Both the position numbers and the translations under genes were made by a program. 64,000 nt of DNA from Absidia repens (lineage: Eukaryota; Mucoromycota; Mucoromycetes; Mucorales; Cunninghamellaceae). The number at the start of each line of letters is the position of its first letter. Within the stretch, counting starts at the first letter, position 1. The notes under the pieces are model-generated. The model searched no databases. It saw only the letters and a program-made list of their open reading frames with translations, and had not been told where the DNA came from. The stretch spans positions 186,001 to 250,000 of the forward strand of contig MCGE01000036.1 of the NCBI GenBank assembly GCA_002105175.1, read 5' to 3'. Shown piece by piece: positions 46,783 to 56,984 of this stretch.

Positions 46783-47144
46783 TTACAAGTAGCTAGTTAG
46801 CGTAGAGTGTGGAGCCTTCCGGCAATAATAGCAAGTGTTGTTGCTGGTCTGGTTACTGCTATGGCTATTGCTGTTGTTGTGTCTGTCCTGGTGTGTGCTA
46901 TGGCTGCTGGTCTGGTTGTTGTTATGACTGCTGTTCTGACTGCTGTTGTGGTTTGTTGCCTTAAGTGCTGGTGCGTGCAGTGTTGTGATGCTGTTGTAGG
47001 TATTTGCATTCTTCAGTGGTGTGGCTGGCACGGGATTCATGGTACGTACAGTATAAATAGTTTCTTTGTTGCTTACGGTGTTTGCTGCTACTGGAGGTGG
47101 TCGTGACAGTGGTGCCAGTATCCTCTTGGAAGGCCCTTTTCCTA
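46783..47144 (-). CDS. Possible 3' exon of an unknown gene, Asn/His/Ser-rich
   Basis: The minus-strand frame ends at a stop at 46783. An acceptor-like TTTTGTCGATGTAG precedes GKGPSKRILAPLSRPPPV at 47144. The rest is Asn/His/Ser/Thr-rich and ends TCYYCRKAPHSTLTSYL, a CxxC with a following His that could be half a zinc finger. Upstream exons were not found. It could be a low-complexity chance frame. Confidence 0.3.
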
Positions 47145-47493
47145 CATCGACAAAAGGGAACAATTACTTAGTAGGCATCTTCTCATTCCCCTTCTATGTA
47201 GATTACATTATTTTATGACTCTTCTCCCCCTTATATATTTACTTGTTAATTATAGTCTGTTTTTTAAAAAAAAATAAAATATCTGCATTTATTAGTCTTC
47301 AATACATATCAACGTTGATTATTCTGATTTTTAGATGTGGTGTCCTGGTATTCGATATCATTTGAATTTTTATTTTATTTTATTTTATTTATTTTAAGAA
47401 ATTGTCATCCATTCTATTAGGGTAACCGAATCTCTACAATAGAACTTATCAAAAAAGCCTTACTTTCATTTCTACCATGCTGTGACCTACATT

Positions 47494-47960
47494 TTAAACG
47501 CCGCTACCCGTGCGACTAGCACTCCCACATGAATGTATATTTTCGTCGTCGGCCAATTTTTTTCTTCTTTTGAGTTGTCTCTGACCAGCATGTTGACTAG
47601 GTAAAATTAGAAAACGACTTAATTCCACGATATATTTCAAAAATGATATTACAGTTTGCGTTTTCTTTTTTCTTTTATTCAATAGGATGCAACACGAATG
47701 TATATATTGCTACTGTTGGAGGCATTTCAACTGACTTTGGTTACCTTCATTGGCTGTCTCTTTCTCTTTGTAAAAAGCATGGTTTACTCTACTCAATCCT
47801 ATTGTATTCTTGCCTGCGCCGGAGGCCTGGAACATCAGTTTTGCCTCTTGTGCTTTCGATTGAAATATTGAAAGACCCTGTTGGATCTGTAGTAGTTCAT
47901 TGTACTTCCCTAGCTGATGTCCTCTTGCTTCCCACAATGGCTTGCCCATCCCTTTGCAGA
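47494..47960 (-). CDS. Coding-like exons of an unknown gene
   Basis: On the minus strand an 80-codon stretch (GKPLWEARGHQLGKYNELLQ ... MFQASGAGKNTIGLSRVNHA) is followed by a donor-like GAAGGTAACC. A second stretch (QTVISFLKYIVELSRFL ... HAGQRQLKRRKKLADDEN, stop at 47494) comes next. Composition and charge pattern look protein-coding. I recognise no family. The same DNA is repeated upstream (48.1-48.6 kb), where a TAG interrupts the first stretch. Confidence 0.35.
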
Positions 47961-48680
47961 TACAAAACTATGTGTTTGCTTAGCCTTGGGGTTCAACCTT
48001 TAGGGAACATATTGTGCGAGTAGGCTTGCTTTTTTTCCTTTGAGGATAATACTTTTGATGTTGATATTCGATCTTCTTTTGAATTGTCTCTGACCAGCAT
48101 GATGACTAGGTAAAATCAGAAAACGACTTGATTACACGATATATTTCAACAATGATATTACAGTTTGCGTTTTTTTTTTCTTTTATTCAATAGGATGCAA
48201 CACGAATGTATTTATTGCTACTGTTGGAGGCATTTCAACTGACTTTGGTTATCCTCATCAGTTGTCTCTTTCTCGTTGTAAAAAGCATGGTTTACTCTGC
48301 TCAATCCTATTGTATTCTTGCCTGCGCCGGAGGCCTGGAACATCAGTTTTGCCTCTTGTGCTTTCGATTGAAATATTGAAAGACCCTGTTGGATCTGTAG
48401 TAGTTCATTCTACTTCCTTAGCTGATGTCCTCTTGCTTCCCACAATGGCTTGCCCATCCCTTTGCAGATACAAAACTATGTGTTTGCTTAGCCTTGGGGT
48501 TCAACCTTTAGGGAACATATTGTGCAAGTAGGCTTGCTTTTTTTCCTTTGAGGATGATACTTTTGATGTTGATATTCGATCTTCTTTTGAGTTGTCTCTG
48601 ACCAGCATGATGACTAGGTAAAATTAGAAAACGACTTAATTACACGATATATTTCAAAAATGATATTACAGTTTGCGGTT
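47572..48680. repeat. About 509-bp tandem repeat, 2.2 copies
   Basis: The anchor GA(G/A)TTGTCTCTGACCAGCATG occurs at 47572, 48081 and 48589, giving periods of 509 and 508 bp. The two full units are nearly identical; the third is cut off after about 90 bp at CAGTTTGCG. Confidence 0.85.
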
Positions 48681-48689
48681 TTGTTTTAT

Positions 48690-49129
48690 TGCACATTGTA
48701 GATGACCAATAGGACGATGATTATAGCGACCGGGGACACATCAACGGCATTACCAGCAACAACAACAGATGATCCATAACCATCACCTTCAACCACTAGT
48801 GACGATATGGAACCTACGTCAACTAATGCCTACAATAGGGTGACTCATGAATATATTCGCCACTCTCTCTCGCTTTGAAGATTGCCATTTGTACACCTAA
48901 TTTAGCCCCTTAGTCTATTTGATTTGATTTGATTTACCCCTTCCCCTCTATATCTTATACATTCAATAAATTATTCTATGACTTGTGTTATGCTATTTTG
49001 CCTCTACTTTGTTTTGATAGTCATGCTTTTAGATATTATTTTGAACGTATAAGTTTTACGACGTATTGCTGACCACCTATGCGACAAATCAAAATCAAAC
49101 AAAGGGACAAGACAATTCAATAAATGCGA
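48690..49129. other. Spacer with AATAAA-type signals
   Basis: A Thr/Pro-codon-rich patch (48735-48830) and a CATTCAATAAATTATTC signal near 48960 resemble the direct repeat at 31.4-31.7 kb. No gene is supported. Confidence 0.4.
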
Positions 49130-49290
49130 CAAGTAACCATGGAAATACTGTATGCATTGGGATGGGCAGACATGGGTGTAACACTGAAAGGGCGTTGGGA
49201 TTTAATGGTGCCTTTTTTATACTTGGCATATTCGTATAACTTCAAATGTTGATTTTTTTTTTTTTTTTTTTTGTTTTTTTTTTTTGCTAG
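49130..49290 (+). pseudogene. Orphan F-box promoter fragment
   Basis: The sequence AACACTGAAAGGGCG, TTTAATGGTGCC, TTGGCATATTCGTATAACTTC and AATGTTGAT plus a T-rich leader matches the promoter and leader of the F-box genes at 33559 and 40757. It stops before the coding region, and no F-box frame follows. Confidence 0.6.
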
Positions 49291-49910
49291 ACCATGCGAC
49301 ATCTACCACTCCCATTCAAACATTAGTTCAACACGACCATCATCCAACTTGACCTTTTTTTTTAAATGTGGACATTGTGCGTATATTTTTTTAACACAGC
49401 AAATTGAGAGGACTGTCAGAGTCTAACTGTTGTGTATATGTGGTGTGTGTGTGTGTGTAGACTAAATGTCAACTGGCTTTATTAAATTGTAGTGCTAGAT
49501 AGACTTTTCTTGGTTTTAGTTCTAGTATATTTCCTCTTCTTTGTATTTTATCAATAAAAATTAAAAGGGGCATTGTTTATTTTTTTTTGATGGCGGTCTC
49601 GTCGCAGACATTTGATGGCGTGGTCATCGTCATTGGATAGGTTTGTTATGGTAGTTGGATAGCTTAGGTTAGCGATGCATAATCACATACTTTTGATAGC
49701 ATTTGAGTGTCCATTTTGTTTTCGTCTAGTCAATATATTATTATACTAGTCATTATTTGCAATTCTACCTTGTGAATAAAATAATGCTTTGACGCTACAC
49801 TGCCCTACTTTAGGAATTATATATTTTCGGGTATCCGGGCTGAAGCGTATGCATGTGTATGGTGATAGCAGGGCGGGGTCTAAAGAAAACTCTGGCAAGT
49901 CGCATTTAGT
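49291..49910. other. Spacer, no gene
   Basis: AT-rich, with a (GT)n run at 49438-49460 and AATAAAA signals near 49552 and 49778. Confidence 0.4.
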
Positions 49911-50300
49911 TTAACAATCTTTTAAAGCCTGACTGACTGAGTTCAGGGTATTATCTTCAAAAAAAAAAAAAAAAAAAAGTGGGAGGGGAGCAAATTGGGG
50001 TAGCAGCGGCATATTATCTTCTGAAAGGGGCGTCTTTTGAATGGCTTTGGAGAATGCTGGGTTGGTAAAATCGAATTTGAAAAAGAGTAGGCTAACTATC
50101 ATCCAAAGATTGCCATCATCGTCATCGCCAGCATCACTTCCTCCAGGACCATCGTCTTTCTGAGTTTGATTTTTTATGAGGTCAAGGTTTTCGTGAAGGT
50201 TTCGCAAAGAGGCTTGGTAGATTTCGCGTAAAAGATCAAGTATTTTCTGAGAATCATAATCAATGACATCACGTTGTTGAAGTCCTGTGAGTTCGTGTGC
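49911..50300 (-). pseudogene. Fragment of an unknown coding sequence
   Basis: The minus-strand frame (from about 50285, after an acceptor-like CTCACAG) reads GLQQRDVIDYDSQKILDLL, EIYQASLRNLHENLDLIK, a GGSDAGDDDDG acidic linker and WMIVSLLFFKFDFTNPAFSK. It ends in a poly-Phe run from a T-tract. The amphipathic first half looks like real protein. No upstream exon or start could be fixed and the end is homopolymer-driven, so it is probably incomplete. Confidence 0.35.
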
Positions 50301-51032
50301 CTACAGTCATTCCTATTATTTCTGGTCATGTCATGCTTTTTTTTTTTTTTTGTTCCTGAATTTATTTTTCTTTTGCACGATATTTCACAGTCCGCTATCT
50401 TTTTCTTTTGACGATCTGGGAACTGAGATGCCGACCTCCGAGAGGATTTCATCACTCTCACTCACTCATTTTCAAACAGTATAAGCGAAATAACATCGAG
50501 AGCAACAATGGGAATATGAACGTCCGTTGAACCAATACTAGATTAACCTTGTCTTTTTTTTAATAGAATATTGAAACTTACTCGACAGGTTTGACAAGAG
50601 TGCAGTATTAGGCCTGGAAGCAGTGCTATATGCCTGCATGATCGTTTATCAAATTATTGCACAATCAGTGATTATATATATATATATATAAAAACGGTAC
50701 TAATCTTTGCAGGAACGAGACGAAGTAGTAAAACGAACAAAAAATATGAACCGATGTATTAAAATAATGATAGAACATTGATCTCCCCTTTATTAACTAC
50801 CATGTTTTTACATTTTATCATTATTTATACATACACTTTAACATATCATATGTCTAAAAAACTATACATAGAGGAAGGCGTTTTTGTCCCGTGCCTTTTC
50901 ATCTTTCCTGAGCAGTTTCTGATTCAAACCCAGCACATGGTCATCAGCAAAGTTCACAGTTTCAGCTTTCAAGCTTTCGCATTGTACTATTATTGTTATT
51001 ATTACCATTATTATTATTATTATTCATTTTTA
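50301..51032. other. Spacer upstream of the fifth F-box gene
   Basis: It contains (AT)n at 50677-50691 and (TTA)n just before the F-box start. A long in-frame upstream extension (from 50778) is mostly Tyr codons from the TTA/TAT repeats and is not part of the protein in my view. Confidence 0.5.
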
Positions 51033-52262
51033 ATGAATGATCTTCCTGTTGAAATAATTTTAGACATTGCCAGAAATGTTAGCCACCGCGATCTCCATGC
51101 TCTCACACTCGTCAACCGACAATTCAACACAGTGACCAATCCCTTGTTGTGGCAATCCGTCGCTATTTCGAATGAAGATCAACTTATGCAACTCATTCAA
51201 TGCAGGTTTCTATCACACCATGATCAGCTTCAATATGTACGCTCCCTCATCATTGAATTCGAATTGACCGATGTTGCTTTTCTGCTCCTCATTCCAAGGC
51301 TACCACCATCGTTGGACTCACTGTTTTTTGTTGACGCGACACACATCACCGATGCAAGTTTCAAGTACCTTCCACCGCAATGTCCTCACCTCACCAACCT
51401 CGGTCTACGTCTGGCTTCCATCGGTCATGAGTCTATGGTGTCAGTGGGTCAACATTGTCATCAACTTCGGCAACTCGAGTTATGTGATTGTGAAACCCTG
51501 TCTCCTTATCTATTTGCTGCTCTTTCTGGTTGCCCTTTGGAGGATATATCTATGACGGGATTTGTGAGTGGAGACATTGAAGACGACGACTTTGAAGACA
51601 ACTTGAAGGATGATCTGAAAATCTTGACGCACGATCTAGTGGTTGGCTTTCCATTCTTAACGTCGTTGACCATGGATGGATTCGATGCTAGGGAATATTT
51701 TGCCGCAGTCACCGCCGCCGCCACCCCGACGACCTTGAGACATTCTGCTGGGCATGTTGATGTCCACCCACCTTGGCCAAATTTGATGCGATTTCGGGTA
51801 GATCAAATCTGGTATATGGATGACGACAGTGCCATGGCGTTTATCCGAATGCATCCTCATCTCCAAGACCTGACACTCCCCTGCAACTACCATTTTTCTT
51901 CTGACGTCTTGCAAGTCATCGCCGACACTTTAACTGGTCTCATTGCGCTGGATCTCTCGGGTAGTGACCAATTGACGCCTCATGGTGTACGACGTATTAT
52001 CCAACAATGTCCTCTTCTTACCTTCATCAATCTACTCGGCACCAATTTGAGACGAACGGATTTTCCTGAACTGACACAGCTCACGTATCATGGAAGCGAT
52101 TTTATGCACCAGCTGAACGAGAGGCCTGTGCTGGACAACACATTGCGCTACATAGATGGAGCTGCGATGGAAAAAATTAGATACGCACCGGCTCACATCT
52201 ACAACAACAACAACAACAACAGCAACGATGGTGTTGATGATACGGATAATCGCGATGCATAG
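51033..52262 (+). CDS. F-box/LRR protein (fifth family member)
   Basis: A single exon of 409 residues beginning MNDLPVEIILDIARNVSHRD. The F-box has LPVEI, DLHALTLVNRQFNTVTNPLLW. The LRR series includes LDSLFFVDATHITDASFKYL, LTNLGLRLASIGHESM, LRQLELCDCETLSPYL, LQDLTLPCNYHFSSDVL and LIALDLSGSDQLTPHGVRRI. An acidic insert (about 185-205, DIEDDDFEDNLKDDLK) separates the LRR halves. It ends in an Asn tract and DDTDNRDA. It is closest in design to the 19786 gene (shared ITDASxKYxPxxCPHL and GVRRxIQQCPxLTFI). An SCF adaptor role is inferred from domains. Confidence 0.85.
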   Translation: MNDLPVEIILDIARNVSHRDLHALTLVNRQFNTVTNPLLWQSVAISNEDQLMQLIQCRFLSHHDQLQYVRSLIIEFELTDVAFLLLIPRLPPSLDSLFFVDATHITDASFKYLPPQCPHLTNLGLRLASIGHESMVSVGQHCHQLRQLELCDCETLSPYLFAALSGCPLEDISMTGFVSGDIEDDDFEDNLKDDLKILTHDLVVGFPFLTSLTMDGFDAREYFAAVTAAATPTTLRHSAGHVDVHPPWPNLMRFRVDQIWYMDDDSAMAFIRMHPHLQDLTLPCNYHFSSDVLQVIADTLTGLIALDLSGSDQLTPHGVRRIIQQCPLLTFINLLGTNLRRTDFPELTQLTYHGSDFMHQLNERPVLDNTLRYIDGAAMEKIRYAPAHIYNNNNNNSNDGVDDTDNRDA

Positions 52263-53045
52263 ACCTTCTATCGGTCATTCTTTACGTCCCAACTAACACA
52301 CGGAAACCTAGCCAATTGAATGTATGGGGGGAACAATGGTATATATTTGGTTTATGGATCGATAATGAGTTGCTTGGTAATGGATTTGTTGGAATATGGA
52401 TGAATTGGACTTTTGAAATGCGAATACACTATATAGATATACTTACACAACAAATGGAGGCTATCTCGCTCTGGGCTCTTGTATATATGTTTAGGTTAAA
52501 TGAAACCAGTCCTCATGAAATTGTAGATATAGGTCCTTAGTTTTAGTTTCTCCCTTTCTTTGTATTTTACCAATAAAAAAAAATTGATTCTATGATATTC
52601 TTTTCGGATCTACTTAAATATACTGCGGTACAGTTTATTTCTGCTTCTTTTCTTAAAACAATAAAATATGGCATCCCCCCCCTATTTTTTTTTTTTTTTT
52701 TTGTTTGAATGCATTTTTATTATTTAACCGGTTTGGAGCGACGTTGAAAACGGAAAATGGTGATAAGATAGGAAATAAGATAAAAACGGTTGGATGATGT
52801 GTTTAGCGGATATTCGTCTCGCAGTTTTACTGAGCAAAAGTTATCTCAATCAATCATATGCAAATCAGGGTTCCGATAGATATAAATAAATTTTTCTGCG
52901 GTATACTACCTATATCTTCCGCCAACTATTCAACAGGCTGGCATTCGTATCTCTATAAATTAACCACATTCTTCCTTTTTTTTTTTGTGCTTTTTTCAAC
53001 AACATTTAATTTCTATATTATTTGTTTTTATATAAGAAAAACACA
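52263..53045. other. Spacer between F-box gene and flavin reductase gene
   Basis: It contains CAATAAAAAAAA near 52571 (F-box gene 3' end) and a T-rich region before the next start. No gene is supported. Confidence 0.45.
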
Positions 53046-54137
53046 ATGGCTCTTTTTTCTGCTGCAGAAAACAAATCTTTCCCTGCTGGAACCCCGCTTG
53101 ATTCTTCCAAAAATGGTTCACTTCTTTTTTCCCCTATTACGACAAAGGTAAGTACGTAAGCTCTGTCCTGTCTAGGAAACGCTCCACTCACCCCTCTTTT
53201 TTTTTTTTTAATTTGATCAACATATAGTCAGTGACTGCACACAATAGAATCGTGGTGGCACCTATGGGGATGTGTAGTGCGAACAATGGCTATATGAATG
53301 ATTTCCATCTTGCTCATCTTGGATCCTTGGCTTTAAAAGGGGCGGGCACCATTATCATGGAAGCCACCGCCGTTGAACCCCGAGGACGTGTGACGCCACA
53401 TGATGTCGGCTTATGGGAAGATGGACAAATCGCGCCCATCCAAAAGGTGGCCGCTTTTATCAAAGCGCAAGGCGCTGTACCGGGACTTCAATTGAACCAC
53501 GGGGGAAGAAAAGGGAGTAAAGGATCGCCCTTTTCTACTACTGGTATGCGTCTCCTTCATGAACATGAAGGGGGGTGGAGTCATGATGCTGTCAGTTCTT
53601 CTGATCTTCCTATGGACGACCGTCATGCCAAACCCCGTGCTCTTACCGTGGATGACATGCTGTTTGTCAAACAAAAATGGGTCGATGCGGCTCGCCGTGC
53701 TGACAAGGCGGGGATTGAACTTTTGCAGATCCATAGCGCTCACGGGTAAAAAAAGCAAAAAAAGGAAATATGTCCGTCCATCACTGAAATATTAAAATAA
53801 CTCTTCTTGGATAAACCATCATATGGTCTATTTTTAGGTATCTGTTACATTCATTTTTATCGGGTAATGTCAATAACCGAACGGATCAATATGGTGGCTC
53901 TCTGGAAAACCGATTACGTTATCCATTGGAAGTGATCAAGGCTGTCCGTGATGTATGGCCTGCTGAAAAATCAATATGGGTACGCCTTTCTTCTACTGAT
54001 CACAAGAACGATGGAACATTCTCAAAAGATGACAATGGATGGGATATTTACCAATCTATTGAATATGCGAAGAAATTGAAAAAACTAGGTGTGGATGTCA
54101 TTGATTGCTCATCTGGAGGCTGTTTACCGAATATTAA

Positions 54138-54176
<39 letters not shown>

Positions 54177-54484
54177 ATCACGTCATTACGAGAGACTAAT
54201 AATATGTTGTTGTTTTTTTCTTTTCTGTTTTCTAGTATCCTGTTGGACCATTGTGGCAAGTGCCTTTCTCTGAAATCATCAAAAGAGAAGCTGGTATTGC
54301 CACAAGCGCTGTTGGACTGATCACCAAAGGTGCCGAGGCCGAATCCATTTTACAAGAAAACAAGGCTGATTTTGTATGTGTGGGCCGACAATTTCTTCGT
54401 GATAGTGGTTTTGCTCTAACCGCCGCCCGCGAACTTGGTGTTTCCGTGAAATGGCCCAATCAATTTGAACGTGCACGTCATTAG
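53046..54484 (+). CDS. Old Yellow Enzyme-family NADPH:flavin oxidoreductase
   Basis: Four exons (53046-53147, 53228-53745, 53838-54138, 54236-54484) give 389 residues. The FMN-binding TIM barrel is recognisable. NRIVVAPMGMCSA is the N-terminal signature with a Cys at the site used in YqjM-type enzymes. IIMEATAVEPRGR and GLQLNHGGRKG follow, then ELLQIHSAHGYLLHSFLS (the substrate-binding pair is a His plus downstream His rather than His/Asn), NRTDQYGGSLENR and SSGG near the flavin phosphate. FVCVGRQFLRD completes the site. Such enzymes reduce activated alkenes with NADPH. The short APMGMCS form and absence of a signal peptide suggest the YqjM-like class and a cytosolic location. Confidence 0.92.
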
Positions 54485-54756
54485 TGTGCTGGTGGAAATC
54501 CAAAAAAGCCCTAGATTAGGTAGGGGGGAGTTATAGTGATACACATCAAATGATCCCTTTTATATTATTATATGTTATGAATAAATGTTCTAAACAAAAT
54601 TCTATTGTTTAAAATGGTAGACAGCTGCATTTCATGGACATCGGGAACTAGTCACTTGAACTCTGAGCAAAATGTAGTTATAGAAGGTAAGCAAGAAAAC
54701 ATGCGCTTGATAGAAAACTCACAAAATAGTATTTGCTCATTATACAGTGGGTCAAT
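54485..54756. other. 3' flank of the flavin reductase gene
   Basis: An AATAAATG signal near 54580 follows the stop by about 100 bp. No gene. Confidence 0.5.
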
Positions 54757-55089
54757 ATATGAAAAACAAAGGTGTATCTTATTTGAAGGAATATAATATA
54801 CACTAAACCTGTGAGTGTGGGATTCACTGTAATAAATAGTCTAATAGAGAGTAGCTTGAAGGTGACCGGTGGAGGACGGGTCCTAAAGAATGACTAAAGG
54901 CTAATCTGAAGGGAAAATTGTAAAACGAGTTCTAATATACTGCTCAAAGCTTGAGAAAGTCAAGTAAAATATGTTTTTATTGAAGAATAGAAGGGATCAA
55001 CACTAATCAAAAGGTATGATGGTAGTAAAAAAGGGATCTCATGAACAAGACATGAGAGAGACTAATAAGGCATTTTTCATTGAAGCCAA

Positions 55090-55193
55090 TAAAAAGTGGC
55101 ATGTTTTATTTAATTGTATATACATACTCTGGGATAGACTAATAATAATAAGGTAAGCTATGCTAATGGACGTTCCTAAAAGGCATGTAATGG

Positions 55194-55227
<34 letters not shown>

Positions 55228-55455
55228 AGATCCTTGATCCAAAATGAAAGGGTTTCCCCATGCATCCTGTAATCCCTGAGCTGAAACCCATTCTAAACTA
55301 TTCCTAACACTAAGCAAAGTCCAACATAGCCCCATGGAGGTTAAATGGTGAAGAAAAAAGAAGGAAAGAAAAAAAAGGATGTTCAACAGGTAAAAATAAA
55401 AATCCACGCGTGCGGGATTTGAATCGGTTTCTGAGCTTGATCGTGTGAGCCATTT
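55090..55455 (-). repeat. SINE-like dispersed repeat, copy 7
   Basis: Counterpart of copy 6, with TGGCTCACACGA and CCGATTCAAATCCCGC boxes on the minus strand, an expanded (GTT)n at 55194-55227 and the core ATGGGGAAACCCTTTCATT. Confidence 0.7.
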
Positions 55456-55874
55456 TATTTTGTCCATAAAAAGTTATTTTATTCTTTTAATTCGTGATCA
55501 CAGTTCATCACATAGTACAATAAAAGAAATTGAAATGATGTCTCCCCGTATGGCATGGACCATAATGCTGAGATAGTAGTTGAAGAATTACACAACATCA
55601 GCCAAATTGGTTCTCTGACCAATGGTCATTGTTGCGCGGATGCCACTACTGGCAAAAATCAAACGCAGACAGATTTCTACACCGCTTTTGATAATTTATT
55701 TTAATACGACCACCAGGGAATCGGACTTGGGTGCATCAAAATAAAAAAACACTATGCATAGATAACATTAGAAATAGTATATAAAGTCTGGTTTTCAGGC
55801 GGTGCCACACATGACACCAACCTAATAAACCTATTCATTTATACAAAAAAAAAAAAAAAAAAAGTCGAAATAAA

Positions 55875-55965
55875 AAACACTGTGAACCGCCAGTGCACCA
55901 AAATAAAAAAAAGACTGTGAACCGCCGGTGCATCAAAAGACTGACCTGCCGGTGCAACGAAATAA
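55875..55965 (+). repeat. Short tandem repeats at the left end of the insertion
   Basis: Three degenerate units of about 30 bp: TGTGAACCGCCAGTGCACCA, TGTGAACCGCCGGTGCATCA and TGACCTGCCGGTGCAACGA, separated by AAAATAAAA. Confidence 0.7.
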
Positions 55966-55995
55966 AAGTTTGTTCTCTTACAAAATTAAAAAAAA

Positions 55996-56505
55996 ATGAA
56001 CATTACACGTGAGCAAGCTATTTGCATGTTCTTCTCAGAAGAATGTAACGATGAAAATGTAGCAAGACTCTCGAAAAAGATTAGTGATTTTGGCTCCTTT
56101 GATGTATGCGACGAGACTGACCCTATAAAGCCAGTCTTAGTATCTTTGACACGAATTCTCAGCGTTCCGTTTACCTTCAAGAGGTATTTGACCAAGCATT
56201 CAACTCCAAGCTGTGATGGATCAAGAAAAACTGATTATGAACTTGGTGAGTGCCCTTGTATACTATGTGTTTTATCGGTCAATCCGTTTAACTTTAAAAA
56301 ATTTACTACTATAGCGTCTGAGTTGCAAGTTATCGCATTTTTGAACAAAGTATTTGCTACCACCATCGATTCGCCAAATGAAAATGCATATATTCTCAAA
56401 AGAATTACCACGAACGACATTTGTCGCATCATGAAAAATGATGGCATAAAAATAAAACCTGTTCCTGAAGAAATTGAAATTCCGATGAGGAACACTGCAC
56501 GATAA
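55996..56505 (+). CDS. Novel 169-residue protein of the insertion
   Basis: A complete single-exon frame from MNITREQAICMFFSEE to RNTAR. The N-terminal 45 residues (KKISDFGSFDVCDETDP) recur in the inverted copy at 58444-58704. Cys residues are scattered (CPCILCVL about residue 90), which could bind metal. The C-terminal part (NAYILKRITTNDICRIMKND) is predicted helical. A Glu/Arg pattern typical of DNA-binding proteins is not obvious. I recognise no domain. It lies just upstream of the recombinase-like gene on the same strand, so it may be a partner in the element. Confidence 0.55.
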   Translation: MNITREQAICMFFSEECNDENVARLSKKISDFGSFDVCDETDPIKPVLVSLTRILSVPFTFKRYLTKHSTPSCDGSRKTDYELGECPCILCVLSVNPFNFKKFTTIASELQVIAFLNKVFATTIDSPNENAYILKRITTNDICRIMKNDGIKIKPVPEEIEIPMRNTAR

Positions 56506-56812
56506 AAATAAATAATCACGCAACATTGTGATGGAAGAAAAGAAAACAATGATTCACTTCATGAAATCATTAGGTCCCATAAAATAGATTAAAAGAAAAT
56601 AAAATACCCTTGCAATAACATCAATCGTATCGTCATACACGTAGCATCAGAACATCATATCATACGATTATAATAAAAAATAATAATAACAATAAACCCA
56701 TGTAATATCTATTTCCAATGAAACATAAGATATAGTATATAAAGAGTGACATTTTTATTAATAAAAACCATATACAAGAATCTCACTTAATTCTACCTGT
56801 CTCATTTTCTAC
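56422..56812 (+). repeat. Inner inverted repeat, left arm
   Basis: From TGTCGCATCATGAAAAATG to TACCTGTCTCATTTT. The reverse complement, diverged, is at 57456-57842. The arm covers the 3' end of the 169-codon ORF and its downstream flank. Confidence 0.75.
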
Positions 56813-56984
56813 TTTGTATTTTTTTTATTTTTTTTTTTTATATACGCTATTCCACAACATTTACCGGTTGGTTATAGCTAGGCCTCGCTATTTTCCGCCC
56901 GGTCGGGCCACTGCCCCGATAGCCCCGACATCGGGCTGGGTCGTCGGTCCATTATCTTTTAGTTCAAAGAAAAAAATCCATTTT

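Noticed and set aside
50778..51032. N-terminal extension of the fifth F-box gene
   Set aside because: The extension is mainly Tyr/His codons from TTA/TAT repeats; all paralogues start right before the F-box.
43266..54484. P450 plus flavin reductase as a biosynthetic gene cluster
   Set aside because: No backbone synthase, transporter or regulator lies between them, and the spacing is explained by duplication.
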